Shown: positions 55,474-64,000 of the stretch, piece by piece
How positions within the stretch are numbered: position 1 is the stretch's first letter
Layout: every line of letters starts with the position of its first letter
Source: Diphasiastrum complanatum
Taxonomy: Eukaryota > Streptophyta > Lycopodiopsida > Lycopodiales > Lycopodiaceae
Length of the DNA: 64,000 nucleotides
Reading direction: 5' to 3'
Assembly (NCBI GenBank): GCA_029204225.1
Contig: CM055096.1
Span: 60,114,957-60,178,956, forward strand
Notes under the pieces: model-generated
What the model was told of the DNA's origin: nothing
What the model saw: the letters and a program-made list of their open reading frames with translations, nothing else
Databases searched by the model: none
Made by a program: the position numbers and the translations under genes

Positions 55474-56666
55474 GATCATGCGGCATGTATTGTCGTCGAA
55501 TAAAACTCGTATTCCAAGGTCTGCCATCTTGGAGACTGAAAGCAGATTTTTTTTCAGTGAAGGTACATAGAGTGCTCCTGGCAGCTCTGCTTGACTTGAC
55601 AGTATTCACAGCTGTAGAGTCTCGATGCCTTTGACATCGTATCTGCTCTCATCACCTAGAATCACTGCTTTGTTGTTTTTGAGTTCTCTGAAATCAATCA
55701 AGATTTTCTTCTTTATGAGATGTTGCTCCTAAATCAATGACTACATTGTAGTCTTGTTCAGTGTAGCTCGTTGAAGCTTCATCAAGTATTGTGAAGGCTT
55801 CATCACCTCTATCTGTATCTTTTGATGACTTTGCAACATTTGCTTTCTCAGCTTTGTTCTTTCTTTTTGGGTTGAATCTACAATCATATGCAGAATGGCC
55901 CTTCTTCTTGCAGTGCATGCAAGGTATTATAGAATTGAACCAACATTTGTTGGCTGTGTGTCCTGGTTTGTGACAGTGATCACAAGAAGAAAATTGTTAA
56001 CTTGAAGAGTTTGTCTTGTCGAATCTAGCTTTGTTCTTGTTCTTCTTCTTTTCTTTCGTGAAAAGAGCTTTCTCTTGATCATTGTTTCCTTCTCCTTCAT
56101 CCCTCATCAGTCTCTCATCAGTGACAAGACTGATTACTTTGTCAAATGTCATATCTAGTAGACTCAGTATGAGCATTCTCAACGGCTGATAGGATGTAGG
56201 TAGAGACTTCATGAAGAACATCAGTTGTCGTGGTGCTAGGACCTAGTGCTCTTGTCCTGATGCAGCGAGTTGAGCGAAGATCATTCTGATCTTCTCGACG
56301 TACTGGTCCAACTGGTTGCCATCCCATCATATGGATTGTAGCCGATTGTGAAGATGCATCACTGAAGCTGCAGTCCTCACTTTTATTTCTATTTTAATCT
56401 TTCCCATGTTGCATGGCTGCTTTTGCAGTCTTCAATCTGCATGAGTAAATCTTCATTGATGGATGAAATGATGATCGCCATTGCACGCTCATCCTTTCTA
56501 ATCCATTCAGCTCTCCTCGGGTCTCCCTCTGGAGGCTGCACCTCTGAGAGTTGGTCAACGACCAGATGCCTTTGTCCTTCAGAAGTGTTTTGATTTTGAA
56601 TTTCCATATCCTGTAGTTTGTGTCATCAAGATTGATTGCTATTCTTGCTTGGATCGTTGTAGCCAT
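55474..56666 (-). pseudogene. gag: Copia gag and protease (A3)
   Basis: The ATG at 56666 gives MATTIQARIAINLDD and NYRIWKFKIKTLLKDKGIW, as in A2. Then ERAMAIIISSINED, SHATWERLK, a frame change near 56390, FFMKSLPTSYQPLR (56221) and FTKEKKKNKNKARFD follow. Both zinc knuckles are intact, unlike A2: C-DHC-HKPGH-TANKC (~55985-55940) and MHCKKKGHSAYDC (~55920-55880). Protease: VVIDLGATSH, where Leu replaces Ser beside the catalytic Asp, then LFDDNTC at the inversion border. Lesions: a stop near 55997 and a shift near 55700. Confidence 0.88.
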
Positions 56667-56748
56667 ATTGTATTGCCTAGAAAATCACTATTTAGATATC
56701 AATAGTGATAATCTCATTGTCATGATATCATATTGTGGTAACCTAAGG

Positions 56749-56760
56749 GCTCTGATACCA
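56749..56760 (-). other. Primer-binding site of A3
   Basis: GCTCTGATACCA, reverse complement of the tRNA-Met site, next to the LTR. Confidence 0.9.
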
Positions 56761-57489
56761 TCTTGCGAATGGGTTTTGTTCGAATTTTCTTTATGCGGAA
56801 GCTTGCAGGATCCTAGACATGCGATTACAAGTCATAGAACAGAAATCATTCTAGCAATCAAGACATCGAAAAACAAGGAGATGGACAAGAGAGAGCAACT
56901 ATATTATTAGTTTGAATTTTTTAGAGCAAGATGATCAGTGTCTCACTTGTTGGCAGCCTGACACTCTACTCTTTCACCGTGTTCTACTCGTTGGTAGACT
57001 TTCATGCACAGCTATTTCATTTCTCTATGTTTTCATTCTTTTTCTCTTTCTACTCTACTCTCGCACATCTCTCTATCACTTCTGTTGATCCAGAAATTTT
57101 GTTAATATCTCCACTATGTGGAGTTTACAAGATAGATAAATAGAGAATTACAAGAGTAGTTAACGCTAATCAAGTAGTTACTTACACTCTATTATCACTA
57201 ATTGTTTTAGTTGAGTGTGAAGTTCAAGACTCCATGCCCGTTGAGCTAGCAGCTTGCACCGCGAAAGATTTTCTTTCGTTTTTTTTTCGTTTTGTGTCGT
57301 GTCATGTCTTTTGATCTTGGAGACATGTTTGACTTTCGCGAATCATTCGACCTTTGAGTTTTGCTTCGCTTTGTGTCTTAGGGTTTTTGAGGTACATTGA
57401 CTTTCGCAAATTGTTCACCATTCCACCTTTGCTTCGTGTCACTTCACTTCATGTCGCGACAAAGTTGCAGGAGTTCACAATTTCTGACA
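56761..57489 (-). repeat. 5' LTR of A3 (diverged)
   Basis: On the minus strand it begins TGTCAGAAATTGTGAACTCC at 57489 and runs to about 56761. It keeps CGCGAA-rich U3 words. It is the most diverged family A LTR in the window, so A3 is the oldest or belongs to a subfamily. Confidence 0.85.
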
Positions 57490-57634
57490 GCAGGACCAAC
57501 AACAATGGACCCAATGGATTTCACTCCGACCTACTGTGTCCTTGCAAGAAGTTCAGAGGGCACCTCGTCTCAAAATGTCAAAATACAATGGATCGATAGA
57601 TCTTATCAAGTTCTTCCAGATCTACGAACAAGCG
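57490..57634 (+). pseudogene. Possible Gypsy gag scrap
   Basis: The frame through 57560-57633 reads VSKYNGSIDLIKFFQIYEQA-like sequence, which resembles the start of the Gypsy retrotransposon gag domain (P-x-F-x-G-x-x-D...). Too short to be sure. Confidence 0.35.
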
Positions 57635-58777
57635 TGATAACACGTCCCCCAAGACCTCCAATTAGGATTGAGCACCAAGAACACAATAAGGGAGTGCAGT
57701 GGATGACACCATCCCAACCAAACTTAGAGCGTCCGATCTAGCCCCCAAGCACTAGGGAGTATGGCAAATTACAATGATAGTAAGCGCTTACCAATCCAAC
57801 AACATAACGGCCACAGACTCTCAATGATCCCCATGGACATGGGTGAGGGTATATATAGAGAGTAGCACCCACCCCATTTGCCCATGCACCGAATCCACAT
57901 GTAAGCGTGCTATCAACCCATGCCTAACTCCCGTGCATGTCCACTGCATGTAGGTACCCCTAACCCATAATAGTAAAGACCCATGCATAGGCACAATGCA
58001 TGTACATCCTATCCCATACTAGGATGCAACATTCTTGGAGGGTTTGCGGATCCCAAAGCAATCCTAACCCTAGTTAATAAGTGAGATGAATTTGGCACCA
58101 CCCTGTGTGTGTGCATGTGTAAGTCCAACCCAATGATCCCATAGTTGATTAATTTGTTACAAGTTAATAAAAGGACTATAGGCCTTTTTGCGAGACTTTT
58201 AATGTCGCAGGGCCTAATTGCCAAGTTAGTGAATAAAATAGGGGTTTGCACCAAAATTCAAATTCAAATTGGGTCCTCTAGTTAGCGCAAGAGTTTTCCA
58301 CTCTTTTTAGATTTGAATGGCCCAATAGGATTTTGAGGCCAAGGCCCTCCTCTCCATTATAAAGAGGGGCCTACTCGAGTTTGTAAACCATGTTCTCTCT
58401 TCATTTCAATACAAGCGGTTGAGCCTCTTATGAAATGTATTATGACTGTCCTTGCTCCCTATCTCTTTTCATCCTTCTCTCATACTTTCATTGTATTTGC
58501 GAATTGTTAGATCTGAATGTTATTGGAGTTGTATATTCTTATATTTTGTGTGAGAGAAAAAGGGAGAGAGTGAGAGAAAGCAAGTATCTATCTTATCGTG
58601 GGATGTAGTGTTAATTTGTAGTATTAGTGGATCTTAGTGCTAATTGTGGATCATCCATGCATGCTAGATCTTGATTTATGCTATCGCTCTAGTGGGAGTG
58701 ACGACTAACTTCATCTCCTTGATGCTTATGTGCTTGGATCTTGGGTTGAGAATAGGATAGGAAATAAAGCCACTACA
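57635..58777 (+). repeat. LTR of an Athila-like Gypsy element (N)
   Basis: The right end (CACTACA, 58777) lies four bases before a tRNA-Asp-type primer site. It contains TATAAA at 58358-58363 and a second AT-box (TATATATA) near 57849. The left end is set at TGATAACACG but is uncertain. Downstream body lost after ~360 bp to K2. Confidence 0.6.
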
Positions 58778-58781
58778 ATTT

Positions 58782-58799
58782 TGGCACCGTTGCCAGGGA
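58782..58799 (+). other. Athila-type primer-binding site (tRNA-Asp-like)
   Basis: TGGCACCGTTGCCAGGGA closely resembles the TGGCGCCGTTGCCGGGGA site of Athila/Tat Gypsy elements. Differs at two positions. Confidence 0.8.
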
Positions 58800-59137
58800 G
58801 CTACACCAATTTCTTATATTGCAACATGTTTGGATGGATGTTAGCTTGCATTAGGCATCTTGTTTTGGCATGAGTAGGGTTAAAATTGCATTTTAGGATT
58901 AGATTGAGAGTGATTTTGCTTGATTTGAGCAAATCTTCTTGTTTGAATTCTAATCTAATTGTTGAACAAGGAAAGCTATTCAAATTACCATTCTTAAGAT
59001 CCATTTGGATTTGAGAAATTGGGAAAAACAACAAAAATCGATCATTTCTACCAGATTTGAGAAAAAAAGAGACAAAATTGTCATCAGAGCTGATAAATTT
59101 TTACCCTCTTATAGAAAACCTTCGCCGAGTTGCAAAC
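58800..59137 (+). other. Leader of element N, cut by K2; no gene
   Basis: Non-coding continuation of N up to the K2 LTR at 59138. Short open frames lack motifs. Confidence 0.5.
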
Positions 59138-60287
59138 TGTCAGAAAGTGTTGTTGTGAAGATAGGTCTAGCTCAAAAAGAAACAAATGTCTAGAAAGAAA
59201 ACTTTTCATGCATGGCGGAATAAACTATCTTCTCTCTTTTACAATGCATGACTATGCCTATTAATTTCAAACAAAACAATAGTGATAGAAATCACATTTG
59301 ATCTTATAGTAACTAATTTTGAAATTGTCAGTACTACAGTGATTACGTAGCCAAACAATTAAACATCAAAAATTATCAGACAAATAATTAGTTGTGAAGA
59401 ACTCTAAAAAATGCATACATTCTGAGACAAAGCTGAGCGCAATAAAAGATAGTATTGATTCAAAATGAAATAGAAGTAAATGAGTACAATAAGTTGCGGA
59501 TCGAAGCCGCGTACTCTATGTTATCTCTGAGCGACTAAAATGAAAGTCTGAATTAATGTGCAATGCTGATAAGCAATAGCGTAATAGCAATCTCTAAAAC
59601 AACTCTAAGAAGTGAGCTAGAATGCTCAAGAGTGTTCAAGCTCGCAGGCTTGAGAGAGAGAGCTAACTATTCTAAAACTTCTGATAACCTGATTTTCAGA
59701 TAATGAAACTGTATGAATATGAATAACTATTTATACTAAGGAATTAGGTCATCAATTGCGATCGCCAGTTGGCTGGTGATCTATTGGCATCCATGCAGTC
59801 CTTGTCATTGATTGTTGATAAGCGGTGAAGTTGGCCATAAACGTTCTGTCTGCATAAATGAAGCAAAATTGTAGCTCTGCAGAAATGAACTAAAACAGCC
59901 ACAGGCGACACTGTCGGGTTTTTTGCGAAAAAGACGAAAAATGAGAAGTTGCCCTTAAATCTCATTTAGGTTTGCCTTACAGTTTGTCAGAGTCATTTTC
60001 TTAACATTTGAGACTCTTTGGAAAAGCAAAAAATGTGACACTGTGATTTTACACGAGATTTTTGTCAGGCGAAAAATGCGAAAAATGAGACACTGCATTT
60101 TTCAATGGGATTTTTGATAGGCAAAAAAAGAGACACTGTTTAAACTTCGTGTAATTCTGCAAACTGTGTAAAAACACTTGTAATTTTGCAGACTATATAG
60201 AAATACAGAATATCCATAGAATTGGATTAACAATGGATGAAGATTAAAATCGATTAGTCAATTGGTAAGAAAGAGAATAATCCAACA
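59138..60287 (-). repeat. 3' LTR of K2 (1150 bp)
   Basis: Begins TGTTGGATTATTCTC at 60287 on the minus strand, matching the K1 LTR start, and ends ...CTTTCTGACA at 59138, matching the 61533 piece. It contains repeated GCGAAAAATG(C/A)GA and GACACTG words at 59910-60140. Confidence 0.88.
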
Positions 60288-60339
60288 CTCTCCCTTAATC
60301 TGAATCCTTGAATGCCTTGACCTTCAAACTTAGTTCTAC

Positions 60340-60600
60340 ACAAAATTTTCTGTGTGACTACAAACTTAATGCTCAAGTAAAAACATCTGTTGTCATATCT
60401 TGCGTTCTACAATATTACAATCTGACCTCTTCGTTGAGAACTTTGCTTCTGACGAAATGATATTTCAGTTCAATGTGCTTACTCCTAGAATGAAATCTAG
60501 GGTTGGCTGATAAAGCGATGACACTTTGACTATCACAAAATAATGTCGTCGGAGCATATTGATTCAGGCAATCTTTGACCTCATGGTTATTGCGCTTGCA
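60340..60600 (-). pseudogene. Copia RNase H C-terminal fragment (K2)
   Basis: Minus strand reads LFCDSQSVIALSANPRFHS, RSKHIELKYHFVRSKVLN and a weak TTDVFT block, with stops near 60410 and 60370. It adjoins gag after a deletion. Confidence 0.82.
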
Positions 60601-61325
60601 TTACCTATAAAACATCTTCTTCTTCGATTGTGGATCTGATGATTGTGCTTGATTTTGAGTCTGTTTCTGATTCGTTGTAGCCTTCTTGGAGCTTTTCTGC
60701 TTCTGTTGCTTAGAGCCTTTGTTGACATATAGAGCCTGAGAGGAGGAAGTAGACGGAGTGTCTTGACTTCTTCGATTATCTTCTTGCAGCAACATAGTGA
60801 TAAGTCTAGTAAGAGTTAAATCTGAGTGTGTCAATATGATCATCACTCAATTCTCATATGTACAGGGCAAGCTTGAAAGCAATGTCATAGTTGTGTCTTG
60901 ATCATCTATAACTGATCCAACAGTGGCCATCTGTTGCAAGAGATTCTTAAACTGGTTAATGTGACTCTGAAGTGAATCACCCATAGACATTTTGAATGTG
61001 AATAATTTTCTTCGTAGATGTAACTTAGTAGTTATGTCCCTCACGTCATATAGTGAGTTCAGAATGTCCCAAACGTCTCTTGACGTATTAGCTTCAACTA
61101 TGTGTCCAATCTATGTATCTGATATATTGAGAATGATAAGCACAAAAGCTTTACCATCCTTCGATTTTCATTTTGAGTCATCGCCTTCAGGTTTTACTTC
61201 TATACTCGTAACAACATCCCATAATTCACTGGCGATTAACAAGGTCTTCATCTTAAATTTTCACAAATGATAATTGGATCCATTCAACTTGTTTGCAATG
61301 AGAACGGTTTTACTTTGAGAATCCA
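60601..61325 (-). pseudogene. gag: Copia gag (K2), broken
   Basis: The ATG at 61325 (MDSQSK) matches K1. It then reads NGSNYHL-KFKMKTLL, IGHIVEANTSRDVWDIL, KLHLRRKLFTFKMSMGDS, HINQFKNLLQQMATVGS and TMTLLSSLPCTYEN. A stop near 60847 precedes ILTHSDLTLTRLITMLLQ and a Lys/Gln/Ser-rich tail (KGSKQQKQKSSKK). No zinc knuckle before the deletion at 60600. Confidence 0.85.
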
Positions 61326-61520
61326 TCTGGAGCTTAGTCTGTCGATTGTATCGATGACGCTAAGATGTGGTAATGCCAACAATAGGAGATTAATTCTTTG
61401 ATACTGAAAGGTTGAAAAAAATTGAAAAGTATGATATCAATTTGATATCATGAAAGATATCAAGTATTAGAGCTTTTGCTCTGATATCATGTTAGAATCA
61501 GATGAAGAAGTAGTGAAAAT

Positions 61521-61648
61521 GCTCTGATACCATGTCGAAAAGTGGTGTTGTGAAGATAGGTCTAGCTAAAAAAGAAACGAATGTCTAGAAAGAAAACTTT
61601 TCGTGCATGGTGGAATAAACTATCTTCTCTCTTTTACAATGCATGACT
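61521..61648 (-). repeat. Primer site and stub of the 5' LTR (K2)
   Basis: GCTCTGATACCA (61521-61532) followed by TGTCGAAAAGTGGTGTTG, colinear with 59138 on. The match ends near 61648. Confidence 0.88.
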
Positions 61649-62105
61649 CATGATCCCACATTATCCAAAATTATTGTTTATATTGTAAAATTTTTAGTTT
61701 TTATACATGTGAATGTGCTATAGTTCCTAAATTCATGTAAAGGCCTATTTGCACTTTGTAAATTCACATTTAGGTTAGAACTCGCAATGTTTTGTGTGAC
61801 ATTCTATAGAGACGCATTAGCGGATCTCAACCGACATCTTAATGGTTGGTAAACGACATTGAGGCCGGTGATCATTCCTATAAGGTCGACACTTCGTGCC
61901 ATTGTACTTACACATTTGCATAGATTTGAGTATCAATAGAGAGAGAAGAGAGCCAGTTTCTATAAGCTTGAGCGTTCTTTCCCTCTATCATCATTTACAG
62001 TATTACTTCTTATCAATTGAGCGAATACACTCTGTATCCTGGAGCTTTTTCTTCCTTCAATATAACAGCTTTTGGCGGCATTATTATTGGTTCATCCAGA
62101 ATATC
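61649..62105. other. No gene seen; border between K2 and the gag-protease relic
   Basis: Non-coding. Contains a small direct AT-rich stretch and CTCTCTATTGATAC-like words. No LTR end or primer site was identified. Confidence 0.4.
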
Positions 62106-64000
62106 TCAAACTCCAAATCTTGTAAGATCCATGTAATTGTGGATCTGTTCATCCATAAGTTCTGCATCTCCATCGTAAGTCAAGGCATAACAAACATGTA
62201 TTAGATCGTCTTCAATCAAATCTGGAATTGGATCAGTTGATATCCAAGCTAAGTTCATCATATTCAATGGAAAAGTGATTAGTGTATCCAAAGTTTGATC
62301 GAGTAAGAAAATTTTGCTCAATTCGAATTGATTATCTCGTTGACACATATAGGCTGCAATGCAATCCATTGTTGCAAGAGCTTGATTCCAATTGATAGTG
62401 TCAGTTTGAGAGTCATAATGGACTCCCAAAGTCTTCATTTGTCGATCACAGGCATGATCTATTGTTGATGAATCATTATCTCCTCTTTGGACTACTGGCT
62501 TGATAGTCCAAGTGATTGGATCTACTTTGACCACACGCTCATGATTCTCAAAAGTAATTTTGCCGGTGCCCCAGTTATGAATTACTTGCGCAACTCAATA
62601 TATATTTGGCACATCAGGTAAGTCCATTACTACAAAAGTAATGACAAACTGCGCTCTAGTTATTCATCTAGGATTGACTATCATTTGATCAGCTAGCTTG
62701 ATGGCAAAAGTGGCAGGCTTTAGCTTGGTAAGCCCCCATTTTTCACATAGCTTGGTTGAAATCATGTTAACTCCTGAACCTCCATCAATCATGGTTGCTT
62801 TTTTACCAAACTGTCTATGTTGTATCGACAGGGTGATGTTTTTCTGCTCAATTTCCCATGTTGCTCCCACATTGAATACTTCATTCGTTTCTTCAAACCC
62901 AGCACAAAAAAGTGGCTTTTGACATACTTGTGGTTCTATTTGAGTCAATCTTTCTGCTAATACTTCTTTTGCTTTAGGCACCAGCTTAAGAAATTATCCC
63001 AATGTAATATCCATCTTGCTAGACAGAATATTTATGATTATTTCTGTTTGCGATGCTTCAGGTTCTGTCCTCTTGAAGGGTTTTTCATGATGGTGTAACT
63101 GTGTATTAACATATGTTCTTGGATCTGCTTGTGAAAGAGATGAAGAATGGACTTCGGTTGTTGCTTTAGCGGCTTCTTGGGCTTCTTCTTCTTGCAACTA
63201 TTTAATCCACTACCTCATATCTTGATCTCTTTTCTTTTCTGCTTTGAGATTTGGGGACACCCTTGATGCGGTAGATAGTTGGTGCAGATTCAGCAGATAC
63301 TAGAACTTCTTTCTGTTTCTGAGCTTTGGTAACAACCATCAAAGGTACAATTGGTTCAGATTGAACTACTGGCCTTTTCTTGATTGTAATCATATTCACT
63401 GGAGCAGGTGGTTTGGGTCTTCTAGGACATTCTTTATAACAGTGTCCTTAACCACATTCTATAGAGAATGGTATAAACTTCCTTTTGTTTGGACATTCAG
63501 CAACTCTGTGATTCTCTCTGCATGCAAAACATCCAAGTGGTGCTCCGGTCCATTGTCTAGCTGCTTGTTGTTGCGCAACAACATAGATAGCATACTGCTC
63601 TGAAGGACCACTTTTGTGATCATTGCTATAGTTCCATTGCTCATTACCATGATAAGGTTCTGGTTCCATTAGATTAGCAAGAGGAGCACTTTGTCCCGTT
63701 GGAGCTGGCAGAGCTAGTCGTTCTGGAAATCCAAGGGCAAAATTGAAAGGCTTTCCATCAGGACCCTTTGAATAAGTAGGTTCTTGATACTGAAGCTTAG
63801 CATAATTCTACTAGATAATCCGAGGATTAAATGAGCAAAAGGTTGTTTCATGTCCCGTAGAGTTACACAAATGACAAATAGTATTCGTCATTCGTTGTTT
63901 CAATGTTGGACATTCATTCATAGTGTGATTGCTCGCACAAATTGAACAGCAGACATTTTTTCAGCTAGGAAAAGTCTTTGCAAACTTTTCGGCTTCTTTG
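62106..64000 (-). pseudogene. gag-pro: Gypsy-like gag-protease with four zinc-knuckle motifs (P), runs off the window
   Basis: From the window edge the minus strand reads a Cys array: CSICASNHTMNEC (~63950-63911), CHLCNSTGHETTFC (~63885-63842), CFACRENHRVAEC (63532-63493) and a damaged GHCYKEC (63460-63427). A Lys-rich stretch follows. ATMIDGGSGVNMISTK at about 62800-62760 is a retropepsin-like active site with Asp-Gly-Gly-Ser in place of Asp-Ser/Thr-Gly. WGLTKLKPATF follows, and further down a WG-x-GKITFENHERVVKVD region (from ~62580) and a 142-codon frame to 62106 (MVKVDPITWTIKPV). Stops are present near 63450, 63200, 62994 and 62660. Similar to Ty3/Gypsy gag-pro; lineage not determined. 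Confidence 0.7.

Larger units (their letters stand above)
55474..57489 (-). mobile_element. Family A element A3, 5' half: LTR, gag, protease (minus)
   Basis: LTR 56761-57489, primer site 56749-56760, gag from 56666, protease region down to 55474. Its protein order continues directly into the plus-strand piece at 52517. The bases just right of the LTR (57490-57494, GCAGG) would be half of a target-site duplication. Confidence 0.88.
59138..61648 (-). mobile_element. Copia element K2 (minus), large internal deletion
   Basis: Full 3' LTR (59138-60287), purine tract (60288-60300), RNase H end (60340-60600), then directly gag (60601-61325), primer site (61521-61532) and only ~115 bp of the 5' LTR (61533-61648). 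Protease, integrase and reverse transcriptase are deleted at about 60600. The left flank is CAAAC (59133-59137), but no right partner can be compared. Confidence 0.88.

Overview
The window is plant nuclear DNA made almost entirely of dead or dying transposable elements. I found no host gene, rRNA or tRNA gene. The plant assignment rests on plant-type Ty1/Copia elements primed by initiator tRNA-Met (TGGTATCAGAGC next to the LTR), Ty3/Gypsy remnants (one with an Athila-type tRNA-Asp-like primer site) and an En/Spm (CACTA) transposase relic with DUF4218 and DUF4216 domains. I cannot name the species. The AT-rich, nested, inverted and truncated layout fits gene-poor heterochromatin. Family letters A to P are my own labels.

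Layout. 1-2454: 3' half and LTR of Copia family A (A1). 2455-5639: LTR scraps, a D-type integrase fragment and a Gypsy-type LTR (M1). 5640-7292: LTR and gag start of Copia K1. 7293-10689: AT-rich, no coding signal. 10690-15430: decayed Copia pieces on both strands. 15431-21333: B1, a full-length two-LTR Copia element (+). 21819-25607: B2, its inverted partner (-), inserted in Copia F (21700-21818 and 25608-28098, -). 28099-33002: LTR remnants, decayed Gypsy (M2 LTR) and the 3' end of a G element. 33018-34131: small Copia scraps including H gag. 34132-39848: A2, the best full-length family A copy (+). 40150-41668: CACTA transposase relic (-). 41763-44228: Copia G2 with a large GA microsatellite inside gag, running into Gypsy integrase (44229-45000), a spacer and an extra gene (45933-47420). 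47600-57489: Copia C, D and A3, rearranged by a clean inversion. 57490-64000: Athila-like LTR, Copia K2, and a Gypsy-like gag-protease with a row of zinc knuckles (-).

The most unusual object is family B (B1, B2, relic C). These Copia elements encode integrase and RNase H, but reverse transcriptase is replaced by a roughly 1 kb segment. Its first ~110 codons stay open and in frame with integrase in B2 and are conserved at protein level in diverged copy C. This suggests a non-autonomous lineage that carries a replacement or captured domain and relies on reverse transcriptase from another Copia element. The second main result is a ~2.96 kb inversion (52517-55473). Undoing it restores the internal order of two different elements at once. 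The third is the extra gene downstream of Gypsy pol at 45933.

Every multi-domain pol gene here carries stops, frameshifts or deletions, so nothing looks autonomously active. B2's integrase-plus-novel-segment frame (391 codons), the A2 protease-integrase frame (342 codons) and the 247-codon extra ORF are the longest open stretches outside the F and B1 frames.
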